From Micrococcus cohnii (GTDB lineage Bacteria > Actinomycetota > Actinomycetes > Actinomycetales > Micrococcaceae): DNA of 64,000 nucleotides. Numbering within the stretch: the stretch's first letter is position 1; the number at the start of each line of letters is the position of its first letter. Of the stretch, positions 26,652 to 37,436 are shown piece after piece. The stretch is from the NCBI RefSeq assembly GCF_014205175.1, contig NZ_JACHNA010000001.1:682001-746000 (forward strand), read 5' to 3'. The position numbers and the translations under genes are program-made. The notes under the pieces are model-generated. The model saw only the letters and a program-made list of their open reading frames with translations. It ran no database searches and had not been told where the DNA came from.

Positions 26652-27941
26652 ATGCACCAGGATGAGACCGCCGCGCACCGGAGCCCCGAGACCCCGGTGC
26701 GCGCACCCGCTGAGCCGACGCAGCCGGGCGCTCTGGGCCGCCGCGGTGTGCTGACCACCGGGGCCGTGGGCGCCGCCGCCGGAGTGCTCGGGGCGTTCCC
26801 CGCCCCGGCCACGGCGGGCACTAAGGAGGGACGCGGCGCCCCGGGCCGCGGTGGGCGTGGTGGGCGCATGCCGCTGCGTTTCGGCCGGGACGGTCGCTTC
26901 CGCATCGTCCAGTTCAACGACACGCAGGGCGGTCACGCCGCCGACCGTCGCACCCTCGAGTTCATGGGGAAGGTCCTGGACCAGGAGCGGCCGGACTTCG
27001 TGCTGGTGAACGGCGACCTTCTCGACGGGTCCCCGGCGACGGACCTGCAGGTCAAGCAGGGCGTGAACAACTTCGTCTCCCCGATGGAGAACCGCGGCGT
27101 CCCGTGGGCCGTGACCTTCGGCAACCATGACGAGGACTCCGTCGAGGAGCACGGCACGTCGATGACCGAGGAGCTCATCGTCGAGTTCCTGCGCCAGTAC
27201 CGTCACAACCTGAATCCCGTCGTGGATCCCGCCGTCCCGGGTGAGTCCAACATGCAGCTGCTCGTGCGCGGCTCCCGGGGCCCGGCCCCCGCGTTCGCGA
27301 TCTGGCTGCTGGACTCGGGACGCTACGCCTCCGACGCGGACAAGGCGGGCCAGTCCACCGAGGGGCTCAAGGACTACGACTGGATTCGGCCGCAGCAGAT
27401 CCGCTGGTACGAACAGACCTCCGACGCCACGGCGCAGCGCTATGGCCGTCCCGTGCCCGGGCTGATGTTCTTCCACATCCCCACCTTCGAGCACGCTCAC
27501 ATGTGGTACGGCTCCCAGGGGGCGACGGACGAGGCCGGCCACGCCGAGGCCGTGCGCCGTCACCGCATCGAGGGCGTCAAGCACGAGGACGTCTACCACG
27601 GGCTGTTCAACTCGGGGATCTACGCCTCCGTGAAGGAGCGCGGCGAGGTCAAGGGCATCTACTGCGGTCACGACCACATCAACACCTACAAGGGTGACTA
27701 CTACGGCGTGGAGCTCGGCTATGCCCCGGGTACCGGGTTCGACACCTACGGCCTCAACGACGGCACACCGGACATGCACACTCTGCGCGGCGCCCGCGTG
27801 TTCGATCTCGACGAGAACGCCGAGGGTGTTTACACCGGACAGACCCGCCTCGTCTGGGCGAAGGACCTCGGGATCGACATGGACCCGCAGCCCCAGCCGA
27901 TCGACGAGCCCGTCGCCTTCCCGCCCTACGTGAAGGCCTGA
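26652..27941 (+). CDS. Tat-exported metallophosphoesterase
   Basis: This 429-residue calcineurin-like phosphoesterase is exported through a twin-arginine signal (GRRGVLTTGAVGAAAGVLG near residues 29-48). Binuclear-metal residues are visible as QFNDTQGG, VNGDLLDG, TFGNHDED and, near the end, YCGHDHIN. It resembles the Dcr2/PhoD-neighbour type of purple-acid-phosphatase-like enzymes rather than PhoX. It probably releases phosphate or cleaves phosphodiesters outside the membrane. The next gene, 77 bp on, encodes another exported phosphoesterase, likely in the same operon. Confidence 0.87.
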   Translation: MHQDETAAHRSPETPVRAPAEPTQPGALGRRGVLTTGAVGAAAGVLGAFPAPATAGTKEGRGAPGRGGRGGRMPLRFGRDGRFRIVQFNDTQGGHAADRRTLEFMGKVLDQERPDFVLVNGDLLDGSPATDLQVKQGVNNFVSPMENRGVPWAVTFGNHDEDSVEEHGTSMTEELIVEFLRQYRHNLNPVVDPAVPGESNMQLLVRGSRGPAPAFAIWLLDSGRYASDADKAGQSTEGLKDYDWIRPQQIRWYEQTSDATAQRYGRPVPGLMFFHIPTFEHAHMWYGSQGATDEAGHAEAVRRHRIEGVKHEDVYHGLFNSGIYASVKERGEVKGIYCGHDHINTYKGDYYGVELGYAPGTGFDTYGLNDGTPDMHTLRGARVFDLDENAEGVYTGQTRLVWAKDLGIDMDPQPQPIDEPVAFPPYVKA

Positions 27942-28018
27942 CCGGGCCGCCCTCGCAGACCCGTTCTCGACACACGCCACCCATCATCCCCGTCACACTC
28001 ACCACGAGGAGGAGCACC

Positions 28019-29878
28019 ATGACCCAGCACCGCTCGCCCCGCACCCGTCTGGCCCGCGCCGTCGTCGCGCTGGCCGCCACCGGCATCGCGCTCACCGGCG
28101 CGGCGCCCGCCCAGGCCGGCGTGCCCGGCCACACCCCGCCGCAGGCCGGCCGACCCGGTCCGGCCCCGGAGTTCTCCGTTGAGGACTGGGACCGCGACGC
28201 CTACCGCGGCCAGGTCGAGGTCGTGAAGGAGGCGAAGAACCGCAAGCCCCGCGATCCGGACACCCTGAGCGGCCAGGTCTTCGACGACCGCAACCGGGAC
28301 TCCGTGCGCCAGCCCCACGAGAAGGGCGTCGCCGGGGCCCGTGTGTCGAACGGCGAGGAGGTCGTCGTCACCGACAAGCACGGCCGCTACGAGCTGCCCG
28401 TGCGCGAGAACATGACCGTGTTCGTCACCCAGCCCACCGGCTACCGGGTGCCCGTCGACGCGGACAACGTCCCGCAGTTCCACTACCACCATCTGCCCGA
28501 GGGCTCGCCCGAGCTCGAGGGCGGCGGCATCGCCCCGACCGGCGAGCTGCCGGCCGCCGTGAACTTCCCCGTCGTCGAGGACGACGCGATGGCCGAGGAC
28601 GAGCAGCGCTGCCTGATCGGCGGCGACATCCAGACCTACGAGCAGGAGGAGGTCGAGTACGCCCGCGCCGGCGCGTTCGCCGACCTGGCCGAGCGCGAGG
28701 ACTACACCGACTGCGGCATCCTGTTCATCGGCGACATCGTCGGAGACAACCACGCGCTGTACCCGCAGACCCGCGAGCTGACCGGCATGCTCAACGGCCC
28801 GGCCTGGTTCCTGCCCGGCAACCACGACCTGGACTTCGACGCCCCGGACTCCGAGCACGCGTTCGACACCTACCGCGCCGAGTTCGGGCCGGAGTACTAC
28901 TCCTACGACGTCGGCGACACCCACGTGATCGCGCTGTCCTCGGTCGAGTACCCGCTCGAGGGCGAGAAGGGCTACAACGGCTCGCTCGACGCCCGCCAGC
29001 TCGAGTGGCTGCGCAACGACATCGAGGCGACCGACCCGGACAAGAAGATCGTGCTTGGCACCCACGTGCCGCTGCTGTCCTTCGCGGACGAGAGCTCCGA
29101 GAAGCACCAGATCGACCAGCTCACCGAGATCTACGAGATGCTCGAGGGCCGCGAGGTCGTCACCGTCGGCGGCCACACCCACTCGACCGAGATCATGCGC
29201 GAGGGCGACCTCGTCGCCGGGTGGAAGGAGATCTACGGCATCGACGGTCTGCCGTTTGATCACATCGTGGCCGGCGCGATCTCGGGCGACTGGTACAGCG
29301 GCCGGATGCTGGAGGAGGGCTACCCGACCGCGATCCAGCGCGACGGCGCCCTGCCCGGCGTGCTCACCCTCGACATGCTGGACGAGGGCATCGTCGACTC
29401 GTTCGCCGTCCGCGGCGACGACGGCTCCGACCTGATGACCCTGGGGCTGAACACCCCGCAGTACCGGCAGTGGTTCGAGGAGAACGAGGACCTGAAGAAG
29501 AAGGGCGGCGCACAGCCGCTGGCCGAGCCGCTCGTCGTCTCCGCCGAGGACGCGGAGCAGAGCTGGCTGACCGCGAACTTCTACACGGGCGACACCGGCT
29601 CCGAGGTCGAGGTCTCGATCGACGGCTCCGCCCCGGTGGCCGCCGAGCGCACGCAGCCGATGCAGGGCGAGGAGCAGCGCTCCGGCGCCGAGTACTCGGA
29701 CCCGACCGCGGCGCAGGAGCAGCTCGTGCACGGCGGCTCGCTCGCCGACCGTTCGATGCACCTGTGGCGTCTGCCGCTGCCGGAGGGACTGGCCGCCGGC
29801 GAGCACACCGCGACGGTGACCGCGACCGACTCTCACGGCCGCCAGTTCACTGAGGAGATCGTCTTCACGGTGCGCTGA
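28019..29878 (+). CDS. Secreted three-domain calcineurin-like phosphoesterase
   Basis: This is a 619-residue secreted enzyme with a Sec signal peptide (end near PAQAG, residue 31). The order of domains is an N-terminal beta-sandwich (MetallophosN type, LSGQVFDDRNRDSVRQPHEKGVAGARVS), a central phosphoesterase with GGDIQ, FIGDIVGD, PGNHDLDF, GTHVPL and GGHTHSTE, and a C-terminal beta domain (MetallophosC type). GAGGAGGAG lies upstream of the ATG. The substrate is unknown; teichoic-acid or phosphodiester breakdown is plausible from the family. The upstream gene encodes a second phosphoesterase. Confidence 0.9.
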   Translation: MTQHRSPRTRLARAVVALAATGIALTGAAPAQAGVPGHTPPQAGRPGPAPEFSVEDWDRDAYRGQVEVVKEAKNRKPRDPDTLSGQVFDDRNRDSVRQPHEKGVAGARVSNGEEVVVTDKHGRYELPVRENMTVFVTQPTGYRVPVDADNVPQFHYHHLPEGSPELEGGGIAPTGELPAAVNFPVVEDDAMAEDEQRCLIGGDIQTYEQEEVEYARAGAFADLAEREDYTDCGILFIGDIVGDNHALYPQTRELTGMLNGPAWFLPGNHDLDFDAPDSEHAFDTYRAEFGPEYYSYDVGDTHVIALSSVEYPLEGEKGYNGSLDARQLEWLRNDIEATDPDKKIVLGTHVPLLSFADESSEKHQIDQLTEIYEMLEGREVVTVGGHTHSTEIMREGDLVAGWKEIYGIDGLPFDHIVAGAISGDWYSGRMLEEGYPTAIQRDGALPGVLTLDMLDEGIVDSFAVRGDDGSDLMTLGLNTPQYRQWFEENEDLKKKGGAQPLAEPLVVSAEDAEQSWLTANFYTGDTGSEVEVSIDGSAPVAAERTQPMQGEEQRSGAEYSDPTAAQEQLVHGGSLADRSMHLWRLPLPEGLAAGEHTATVTATDSHGRQFTEEIVFTVR

Positions 29879-29896
29879 CCCTGAGCCGCCGCTCCT

Positions 29897-29968
29897 GTGC
29901 CCCGCGCGCTGGGGCACGAACACACGGCGCCGCCGAGACCGTCCTCCGCGAGGGGTCCGGCGGCGCCG
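29897..29968 (+). terminator. Two hairpins ending the phosphoesterase operon
   Basis: GTGCCCC/GGGGCAC (29897-29917) and a 10-bp stem CGGCGCCGCC with GGCGGCGCCG (29925-29968) follow the stop codon in tandem. Confidence 0.6.
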
Positions 29969-30024
29969 CCGTCGTCTGCCGCCCCTTAACGTCTCGGCGC
30001 CCGTCGCTACCGTCTCGACCGTGA

Positions 30025-30042
30025 TTCGAACACATGTTCGAA
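30025..30042 (+). promoter_or_regulatory. LexA (SOS) box
   Basis: TTCGAACACATGTTCGAA has perfect 7-bp arms (TTCGAAC-ACAT-GTTCGAA) and matches the actinobacterial/Gram-positive SOS box CGAAC-N4-GTTCG. It lies 53 bp before the DUF6504-like gene, so that gene and dnaE2 should be induced by DNA damage. Confidence 0.9.
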
Positions 30043-30094
30043 TCCTTCTGACGGTGGCGGTCCCGCGGCGGGCCGCGATGACGAGGAGGACGGC

Positions 30095-30445
30095 ATGGGA
30101 GTGCTCACGCAGTCGCTCGCGGTGGACTGTGCCCCGGACGGCACGCCGGCCCGGCTGGAGTGGAACGGACGGCAGTACACGATCGTCGCCAGGCCCCTGC
30201 GCTGGTTCCAGCGCCGACGCTGGTGGGCGGAGGAGATGCGCGCGGCCAAGGGGGCCGGCGTCGGGCTCGTGGACCACGAGGTGTGGCGGCTGCAGGTGCG
30301 CCTGGCCCGGGCCGGCCACGGCGCGCCCGTCCAGACGATCGATCTGGTCCACCACCGGGACTCCGGCCGGTGGCGTCTCGACCAGGTGCACGGCCACGTC
30401 CGGGAAGCTGCGCCGACGCGGCAGAGTGTGGGAGCCGCCGCATGA
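30095..30445 (+). CDS. DUF6504-like small protein of the SOS mutagenesis cassette
   Basis: This 116-residue basic protein, rich in Trp and Arg, has the segment RQYTIVARPLRWFQRRRWWAEEM and, later, EVWRLQVRLARAG. Proteins of this type (DUF6504) commonly sit between the imuB-like gene and dnaE2 in actinobacteria. Its function is unknown. Its stop overlaps the dnaE2 ATG by four bases, and a LexA box precedes it, so it belongs to the damage-inducible unit. No imuA or imuB precedes it in this window. GAGGAGG lies before the ATG. Confidence 0.75.
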   Translation: MGVLTQSLAVDCAPDGTPARLEWNGRQYTIVARPLRWFQRRRWWAEEMRAAKGAGVGLVDHEVWRLQVRLARAGHGAPVQTIDLVHHRDSGRWRLDQVHGHVREAAPTRQSVGAAA

Positions 30446-33400
30446 GCGCGCCGGGCTTCGTCCACCTGCAGGTCGCCAGCGCTTTCAGCGCCCACTACGG
30501 GGTCTCCTGGCCGGCGGAGCTCGCGGCCGCGGCCGCCGCGGACGGTCAGCCGATGCTCGCCTGCACCGACCGGGACGGCCTCTACGGCATGGCCAAGCAC
30601 GTCTCCGCGTGCCTCGAGCACGGCATCGCCCCGATCGTGGGCGTAGACCTGGCCGTGCGAGAAGCCGACGGCGTCGGCGCGGGCCGGGTGGTCGTCCTCG
30701 CCCGGGGACACAGCCACGGCTCCGGGTACGCCGCCTTGTGCCGCCTGGTCTCCGATGCGCACACGGCGGGCGCTGGCGGGGCAGCGCCCGCGGTCACCCT
30801 CGCCGGGCTGGCACGGGCCGCCGCACCGCCCGTCCCGCACGCCGCGGATCCGTCCTGCCCGCCCAGTCCCGAGCTGTTCGTGCTGCTCGGCCCGGACTCC
30901 GACGTCGGAGAGCTGCTGGCTCGGCGTCGCTACGGGCCCGCCCTGGCACAGCTGCGCCGCTGGAAAGCCGCCCTGCCCGCCGGGAGCCTGCGCGTCAACA
31001 TCGTCAGCCACCTCTCCGCTCCCGGTGAGCGGTTGAACACCGGTCACGCAGTGAAAGCACTGCGCGCGTCCCGCGACGCCCGTGTGCCCGCCGTGCTCAC
31101 CAACGCCGTGCGCTACGCCAGCGAGGACGGTGCCGCGACCGCCGACGTCCTCGACGCGGCCCGCGCCCTGAGCCGCCTCGACGACCTCGTCCATCCCCAG
31201 CCCACCGGGCAGGGCTGGCTCAAGACCGGCGCCCAGATGCACCACCTCGCCCGGGAGATCGCCGACGCCGCCGACGACGTGGCCGCCGGGCTGCTGGAGA
31301 GCACACACGCGCTCGCCGAGGCCTGCGCCCTCGACCCGGCCGCCGATCTCGGCTGGGGCAGGCCCACGGTGCCCGAGGCCTGCGTCCTCGGGATCTCAGC
31401 GCACCCGGGCCGCGAGCTGCGCGAACGCGTCCTGGCCGGTCTCGCCGAGCGCTATCCGCGCCTGTGCACGAGCACCGGCTTCGTCACCGCCCGGCCCGGC
31501 CGCGAGCTCGAGGAGCGCATGGAACACGAGCTGCGGATCATCGAGCGGCTCGGCTTTGCCGGCTATTTCCTCACCGTGGCCGAGGCCGTGTCCCTCATCG
31601 AGTCACTCGGGGTCCGGGTCGCCGCCCGCGGCTCCGGCGCCTCGTCTCTGGTCAACCACGCCCTGCGCATCTCCGCCGTCGACCCGATGGCCCACGGCCT
31701 GATCATGGAGCGCTTCCTCTCCGAACGACGCTCCACACTCCCGGACATCGACATCGACGTGGAGTCAGCCCGTCGTCACGAGGTCTACCGCGCCTTGTTC
31801 GACCGATTCGGTGGCGAACGCACCGCCCTGATGAGCATGCAGAACGCCTATCGGGCCCGCGGCGCCGTCCGAGACGCCGGTCTCGCCCTCGGCCTGCCCG
31901 AGGCCGAGATCGACGACATCGCCACGCAGCTGTGGCGCTTCTCCGCCTCCCGCTTCCGCGACGCTCTGGACACCATGCCCGAGCTGCGGGGCCTCGCCCG
32001 CCGCCTCGAGGAGGACCGTCGGGCCGGCTCTCACCGACTCGACCTGCTCGTCGACCTCACCGAACGTCTCGACCGTCTGCCCCGGCATATCTCCATGCAC
32101 CCGTGCGGTGTCATCCTCTCCGACGCCGCCCTGCTGCGTCGCACCCCCGTCCAACCCTCCGGCATGGGCCTGCCCATGAGCCAGTTCGACAAGCACGACA
32201 TGGACCCCATGGGCTTGCTCAAACTCGATGTGCTCGGCGTGCGCATGCAGTCTGCCATCGCCTACACGCTGCAGGAGGTGGAACGCACCACGGGGGAGCA
32301 CATCGACCTCGAACAGGTTCCCCTCGACGACCCGGACACCTACGCGATGATCCGCACCACCCACACCCTCGGCTGCTTCCAGATCGAGTCCCCGGGCCAG
32401 CGCGAGCTCATCGGCAAGCTCGCCCCCGAACGCTTCGAGGACCTCATCGTCGACATCTCCCTGTTCCGCCCCGGGCCCATGCAGTCCGACATGGTCCGCC
32501 CCTTCCTCGAACAGCGGCACGGCTGGGCCGCCGCCCACTACCCGCACCCGCGTCTGCGTCCCGTGCTCGCAGAGACCCACGGCGTCACCGTCTTCCACGA
32601 ACAGGTGCTGCGCACTCTCGACACCATGACCGGCTGCGGCCTGGCCCGGGCCGACGAGATGCGCCGTCGCATCGGTTCCGACGCCGAGCCCGAGGTGGAG
32701 GCATTCTTCCGCTCCGCCGCACAGGAGAACGGGTACGCCCCCGAGACCGTCGACGAGGTGTGGACGACCCTCCACGCCTTCGGCTCCTTCGGCTTCTGCA
32801 AGGCCCACGGTGCCGCCTTCGCCGTGCCCACCTACCACTCCGCCTGGCTCAAAACCCATCATCCCGCCGCCTTCATGGCCGCGATCCTCGAACACGACCC
32901 CGGCATGTACCCCGCCCGTCTCATGGTCGCCGAAGCCCGGCGCATGGGCATCCCCGTCCTGCCCGTCGACGTCAATCGCTCGGGGCTGGCCACCCGCATC
33001 GAATGGGTCCCCGAACACCCCGAGGCCGGCCCAGGTCGCTGGGGCATCCGCCTGCCCCTGCGCATTGTCACCGGACTCAGCGAGGCCGAGGCAGAGCGCC
33101 TCGCCGCCGGGGCGCCCTACGCCGCGCTCGCCGACGTGCGAGACCGGGCCCGTCTCACTGCGCGGAACCTGGAACGGCTCGCCCGGCTCGGCGCCCTCGA
33201 CTGCCTCCTGCCCGCCGGCGGGGCTTCCCGCACCGACCTCGTCCATCATCTCGAGCTGCAGCACTCCGCCACCCGCGCCGACGGCGCCGGGGGAGTGCGC
33301 CGACACCGTGGGGGCCGGCCCCGGCAGGTCGACGGACAGCTGGCCCTCGCGCTCCCCGACGTCGAGCTCACCCGGATCGCCCCGCTGTTCCCGAGCCCGA

Positions 33401-33987
33401 GTCCGCGCGAATCGGTGCGGACCGAACTCGAGCTCACCGCCCTCGACGTCACCGCGCACCTCATGGACTCCCGTGCCCCGTATCTCGACGCGCTCGGCGT
33501 GACCCGTGCGAAAGACCTGCTGAGCCGCCGCAGCCGCTCCCGCGTTCTGGTCGCCGGGGTCCGTGTGGCCACGCAGACCCCGCCCATGCGCAGCGGACGG
33601 CGCGTCGTGTTCCTCTCCGTGGACGACGGGACCGGATGCGTCGATGTGGCCTTCTTCACCGAGGCTCAGCACGACAGCGGGGAGCTGCTCTTCTCGAGTC
33701 GGCTGCTGCTGATCGAGGGCACGGTGCGCCGCACCGGCGACCGTGCGGTGTCGGTGCAGGCGGTGCGGGCGTGGGATCTGCAACGTCCCGAGACCCTGCC
33801 GGACCCCGACTATCTGGAGGGCACCCGTGAGGCCTGGCGCACGTGGCTCGAGGCCGACCGGGCAGCAGCAGGCGCCCGGCGCAGGGGAGAAACACGCCCG
33901 TCCCAGCCCGAGATCCCGCACCATTCCACGCAGTCATGGCCCGTCAAGGTCGGCCCCGGCCCCGGTCCTGGCGAACGCCTGTCCTAG
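30442..33987 (+). CDS. dnaE2: Error-prone DNA polymerase III alpha-type subunit DnaE2
   Basis: This is a 1181-residue C-family polymerase used for translesion synthesis after damage. Domains in order are PHP (from [18 protein letters not shown]), palm with the catalytic aspartates in PDIDID (about 434-439), fingers with [16 protein letters not shown], a helix-hairpin region, and a C-terminal OB-fold ([31 protein letters not shown]). DnaE2 rather than DnaE1 is indicated by the upstream SOS box, the DUF6504-type partner and the short C-terminus. The ATG overlaps the upstream stop (ATGA). Confidence 0.93.
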   Translation: MSAPGFVHLQVASAFSAHYGVSWPAELAAAAAADGQPMLACTDRDGLYGMAKHVSACLEHGIAPIVGVDLAVREADGVGAGRVVVLARGHSHGSGYAALCRLVSDAHTAGAGGAAPAVTLAGLARAAAPPVPHAADPSCPPSPELFVLLGPDSDVGELLARRRYGPALAQLRRWKAALPAGSLRVNIVSHLSAPGERLNTGHAVKALRASRDARVPAVLTNAVRYASEDGAATADVLDAARALSRLDDLVHPQPTGQGWLKTGAQMHHLAREIADAADDVAAGLLESTHALAEACALDPAADLGWGRPTVPEACVLGISAHPGRELRERVLAGLAERYPRLCTSTGFVTARPGRELEERMEHELRIIERLGFAGYFLTVAEAVSLIESLGVRVAARGSGASSLVNHALRISAVDPMAHGLIMERFLSERRSTLPDIDIDVESARRHEVYRALFDRFGGERTALMSMQNAYRARGAVRDAGLALGLPEAEIDDIATQLWRFSASRFRDALDTMPELRGLARRLEEDRRAGSHRLDLLVDLTERLDRLPRHISMHPCGVILSDAALLRRTPVQPSGMGLPMSQFDKHDMDPMGLLKLDVLGVRMQSAIAYTLQEVERTTGEHIDLEQVPLDDPDTYAMIRTTHTLGCFQIESPGQRELIGKLAPERFEDLIVDISLFRPGPMQSDMVRPFLEQRHGWAAAHYPHPRLRPVLAETHGVTVFHEQVLRTLDTMTGCGLARADEMRRRIGSDAEPEVEAFFRSAAQENGYAPETVDEVWTTLHAFGSFGFCKAHGAAFAVPTYHSAWLKTHHPAAFMAAILEHDPGMYPARLMVAEARRMGIPVLPVDVNRSGLATRIEWVPEHPEAGPGRWGIRLPLRIVTGLSEAEAERLAAGAPYAALADVRDRARLTARNLERLARLGALDCLLPAGGASRTDLVHHLELQHSATRADGAGGVRRHRGGRPRQVDGQLALALPDVELTRIAPLFPSPSPRESVRTELELTALDVTAHLMDSRAPYLDALGVTRAKDLLSRRSRSRVLVAGVRVATQTPPMRSGRRVVFLSVDDGTGCVDVAFFTEAQHDSGELLFSSRLLLIEGTVRRTGDRAVSVQAVRAWDLQRPETLPDPDYLEGTREAWRTWLEADRAAAGARRRGETRPSQPEIPHHSTQSWPVKVGPGPGPGERLS

Positions 33988-34061
33988 ACTTGACCCCGGC
34001 TGGCCGTGGCCTCCGTACGTCCTCGGCCCTGCAGCCTCACCCGAACCCCAAGGAGCCCGAA

Positions 34062-36080
34062 TTGTCCGAGCCGAAGCAGATCCTGGTCACCGTCGACGGC
34101 GAGATGCGGGAGGTGACCGAGGGCACCACCGGGCTGGACCTGTACCGGGATCAGAAGACCACGGTGGTGATGCGAGTCGACGGGCACGTGTGGGATCTGT
34201 CCCGCCCGATCCCCGTGGGCGCCTCGGTTGAGGCCATCGACATCACCGAGCCCGAGGGCCTCGACGTGCTTCGCCACTCGACCGCCCACGTCATGGCCCA
34301 GGCGGTCCAGCAGCTGCGTCCAGGCGCCAAGCTCGGCATCGGCCCCTACATCACCGACGGCTTCTACTTCGACTTCGACGTCGACGAGCCCTTCACCCCG
34401 GAAGACCTGAAGCAGCTCGAGAAGATGATGCTCAAGATCGTCAACTCCTCGCAGCTCTTCCGCCGTCGCGTTGTGACCGATGACGAGGCACGCGCGGCCA
34501 TGGCCCAGGAGCCTTACAAGCTCGAGCTGCTCGGCAAGAAGGACTCCGCGGACACCGCCGGGGAGGGCGCGACGGTCGAGGTCGGCGCCGGCGAGATCAC
34601 GATCTACGAGAACGTGGACCGCAAATCCGGCGAGGCCGTCTGGGCCGACCTGTGCCGCGGCCCGCACCTGCCGAACACCAAACTCATCTCCAATGCGTTC
34701 GCGCTGACCCGCTCCGCCGCCGCCTACTGGCTCGGCGACGAGAACAACCAGCAGCTGCAGCGCATCTACGGCACCGCATGGCCCACCAAGGCAGACCTGA
34801 AGGCCTACCAGGAGCGGCTCGCCGAGGCCGAGCGCCGCGACCACCGCCGGCTCGGCGCCGAGCTCGACCTGTTCTCCTTCCCCGATGAGCTCGGCTCGGG
34901 CCTGCCCGTCTTCCACCCGCGCGGCGGCGTCATCCGCAAGGCCATGGAGGACTACTCGCGTCAGCGCCACACCGAGGCCGGCTACGAGTTCGTCTACACC
35001 CCGCACATCACCAAACAGCACCTCTACGAGGTCTCCGGGCACCTCGACTGGTACGCCGAAGGCATGTTCCCGCCGATGACCATCGACGAGCAGCGCGACC
35101 CCGAGACCGGGCAGCTCACCAAGCAGGGGCAGAACTACTACCTCAAGCCCATGAACTGCCCGATGCACAACCTCATCTTCCGCTCACGCGGGCGCTCCTA
35201 CCGCGAACTGCCGTTGCGGCTGTTCGAGTTCGGTCAGGTGTACCGGTACGAGAAGTCCGGCGTCGTGCACGGACTGACCCGTGTGCGGGGCATGACCCAG
35301 GACGACGCCCACATCTACTGCACCCGCGAGCAGATGAAGGACGAGCTCACCACGACGCTCACCTTCGTCCTGGACCTGCTCCGGGACTACGGCCTCGACG
35401 ACTTCTACCTCGAGCTCTCCACGAAGGACCCGGAGAAATTCGTCGGATCCGACGAGATCTGGGACGAGGCCACCGCGACCCTCGCCGAGGTCGCCGCCGA
35501 GTCCGGCCTGCAGCTCGTCCCGGACCCGGGCGGCGCGGCGTTCTACGGGCCGAAGATCTCGGTGCAGGCCCGCGACGCCATCGGACGCACGTGGCAGATG
35601 TCCACCATTCAGCTGGACTTCAACCTGCCCGAGCGCTTCGACCTCGAGTACCAGGCCGCCGACGGCACGCGACAGCGGCCCGTCATGATCCACCGCGCGC
35701 TGTTCGGCTCGATCGAGCGGTTCCTCGGCGTGCTCACCGAGCATTACGCCGGCGCGTTCCCGGCATGGCTGGCCCCCGAACAGGTGGTCGCGATCCCGGT
35801 CGCCGAGGCGTTCAACGACTACCTGGGCGACGTCGTCGCCCGACTGCGTGTCGAGGGCATCCGCGCCCGCCTCGACGACTCCTCGGACCGGTTCCCGAAG
35901 AAAATCCGCACCGCGTCGAAGGAGAAGGCGCCGTTCGTGCTGATCGCCGGCGGGGAAGACGCCGAGGCCGGCGCCGTGTCCTTCCGCTTCCGCGACGGCT
36001 CCCAGGACAACGGGGTGCCCGTGGACGAGGCGATCGAACGGATCGTGCGCGCCGTGCGCGAGCGTGAGGTGACCGTGTGA
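34062..36080 (+). CDS. thrS: Threonyl-tRNA synthetase
   Basis: This 672-residue class II enzyme charges tRNA-Thr. In order are the TGS domain (1-65), an editing domain with [11 protein letters not shown] (HxxxH) and CRGPHLPNT, the catalytic core with motif 2 [28 protein letters not shown], and the C-terminal anticodon-binding domain. The start is TTG at 34062 with AAGGAG six bases upstream; the frame is open for 70 codons before it without family similarity. The next genes overlap it (GTGA, TGATG), giving thrS-HIT-pgsA, the same order as Rv2614c-Rv2612c in mycobacteria. Confidence 0.97.
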   Translation: MSEPKQILVTVDGEMREVTEGTTGLDLYRDQKTTVVMRVDGHVWDLSRPIPVGASVEAIDITEPEGLDVLRHSTAHVMAQAVQQLRPGAKLGIGPYITDGFYFDFDVDEPFTPEDLKQLEKMMLKIVNSSQLFRRRVVTDDEARAAMAQEPYKLELLGKKDSADTAGEGATVEVGAGEITIYENVDRKSGEAVWADLCRGPHLPNTKLISNAFALTRSAAAYWLGDENNQQLQRIYGTAWPTKADLKAYQERLAEAERRDHRRLGAELDLFSFPDELGSGLPVFHPRGGVIRKAMEDYSRQRHTEAGYEFVYTPHITKQHLYEVSGHLDWYAEGMFPPMTIDEQRDPETGQLTKQGQNYYLKPMNCPMHNLIFRSRGRSYRELPLRLFEFGQVYRYEKSGVVHGLTRVRGMTQDDAHIYCTREQMKDELTTTLTFVLDLLRDYGLDDFYLELSTKDPEKFVGSDEIWDEATATLAEVAAESGLQLVPDPGGAAFYGPKISVQARDAIGRTWQMSTIQLDFNLPERFDLEYQAADGTRQRPVMIHRALFGSIERFLGVLTEHYAGAFPAWLAPEQVVAIPVAEAFNDYLGDVVARLRVEGIRARLDDSSDRFPKKIRTASKEKAPFVLIAGGEDAEAGAVSFRFRDGSQDNGVPVDEAIERIVRAVREREVTV

Positions 36081-36775
36081 CCACCCCCGAGGAGCACCCT
36101 CAAGCGGCCGCACCGGCCGACGACGCGCAGGCCACGGACGGGCACGTCCTGGCCGGCGCGCCCGACGCCTTCGGCCGGCTGTGGAATCCGCACCGCATGG
36201 CCTACGTCTCTCGGGGCCAGGAACAGGTCACGGACGAGCACACGTGCCCGTTCTGCGCCGCGCCCGAGCGTGAGGACGAATCGAGCCTGCTGCTGCATCG
36301 CGGACGCACGTGCTTCGTCATCCTCAACCTGTATCCCTACAACGCGGGGCATCTGCTGATCTGCCCTTACCGTCACGTGCCGATGTACACGGACATCACC
36401 GCCGAGGAGACCGCCGAGATGGCGACGCTCACGCAGACCGCCATGATCGCTTTGGAGCGCACCGCCGCACCCGCCGGATTCAATCTCGGCATGAACCAGG
36501 GCATGGTCGGCGGTGCCGGCATCGCCGCTCACCTGCACCAGCACGTCGTGCCGCGCTGGGGCGGGGACGGCAACTTCCTGCCGATCATCGCCCAGACCAA
36601 GAACATGACCCAGACCCTCGGCCAGACCTGGCGTCAGCTTCATGATGTCTGGGACGAGGCGGCTACCGAGTTCGCCGACCGTCAGACCCGCAACGCCACC
36701 GGCGTCGCGACCACCGCCGAGGACGGGCCGAGGCACGACGACCGACGCCGGCAGGCCCCGGGGGACCGTCGCTGA
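36077..36775 (+). CDS. HIT-family hydrolase/phosphorylase (Ap4A phosphorylase-like)
   Basis: This 232-residue histidine-triad protein has the catalytic [13 protein letters not shown] motif near residue 154. A CPFCAAPE zinc-like motif lies at about 58, and the segments [30 protein letters not shown] mark the actinobacterial Ap4A phosphorylase branch (Rv2613c). It likely degrades dinucleoside polyphosphates. The GTG start overlaps the thrS stop. The C-terminal 35 residues are Arg/Asp-rich and probably disordered. Confidence 0.88.
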   Translation: MTTPEEHPQAAAPADDAQATDGHVLAGAPDAFGRLWNPHRMAYVSRGQEQVTDEHTCPFCAAPEREDESSLLLHRGRTCFVILNLYPYNAGHLLICPYRHVPMYTDITAEETAEMATLTQTAMIALERTAAPAGFNLGMNQGMVGGAGIAAHLHQHVVPRWGGDGNFLPIIAQTKNMTQTLGQTWRQLHDVWDEAATEFADRQTRNATGVATTAEDGPRHDDRRRQAPGDRR

Positions 36776-37386
36776 TGCTGGACCGCCACGCCCGGGGGCT
36801 GTTCACCCGACTGTTCACGCCTGCGGCCCGGGCCCTGCTACGCCGGGGCGTCTCCCCGGACGCCGTCACCGTCGTCGGAACCCTCGGGGTCAGCCTGGGC
36901 GCCCTCGGGCTCTTCCCCGGCGGTCACCTGTTCTGGGGCGTCATGGTCATCACCGCGTTCGTGTTCTCCGACGTGCTCGACGGCGTCATGGCCCGCTTCG
37001 CCGGCACCAGTGGCCGGTGGGGTGCATTCCTCGACTCGACCCTCGACCGGGTCCAGGACGCCGCGATCTTCCTGGGCCTGGCCTGGTGGGCGTTCGGAGC
37101 CGGCGGCCACCCCGAGATCGGCGTGCTGGCCACCGTGTGCCTGTCCCTGGGCATGCTCGTCTCCTATGCCCGAGCCAAGGCCGAGGCCCTCGGCTTCACC
37201 GCGAACACCGGCATCGCCGAACGTGCCGAGCGGCTCGTGGCGACGCTCGTCGCCGCCGGCCTCGTCGGGCTGGGGCTTCCGGTCCTCGTGCTCACCGCCG
37301 TGCTCGCCCTGTTGGCCGTCGCCTCGCTCGTCACCGTCGTGCAGCGCGTGGTCACGGTCCTGCGGCAGAGCCGTCGCCTCGGCTGA
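36775..37386 (+). CDS. pgsA: CDP-alcohol phosphatidyltransferase (probable phosphatidylinositol phosphate synthase)
   Basis: This 203-residue integral membrane enzyme joins a CDP-activated lipid to an alcohol. The family motif D-x2-DG-x2-AR-x8-G-x3-D-x3-D is complete in SDVLDGVMARFAGTSGRWGAFLDSTLD. The position after thrS and the HIT gene matches the mycobacterial PIP synthase, so inositol-1-phosphate is the likely acceptor; the usual PatA and PimA genes do not follow here. The start overlaps the HIT stop by one base (TGATG). Confidence 0.88.
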   Translation: MLDRHARGLFTRLFTPAARALLRRGVSPDAVTVVGTLGVSLGALGLFPGGHLFWGVMVITAFVFSDVLDGVMARFAGTSGRWGAFLDSTLDRVQDAAIFLGLAWWAFGAGGHPEIGVLATVCLSLGMLVSYARAKAEALGFTANTGIAERAERLVATLVAAGLVGLGLPVLVLTAVLALLAVASLVTVVQRVVTVLRQSRRLG

Positions 37387-37436
37387 GTGCCCACGACCGG
37401 GCCGGGCCGCGGCGCATCACGCGGCGCCGGCCAGGC

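Noticed and set aside
33988-34061. T-box leader before thrS
   Set aside because: Only 74 bp separate dnaE2 and thrS, too short for a T-box, and no T-box sequence is present.
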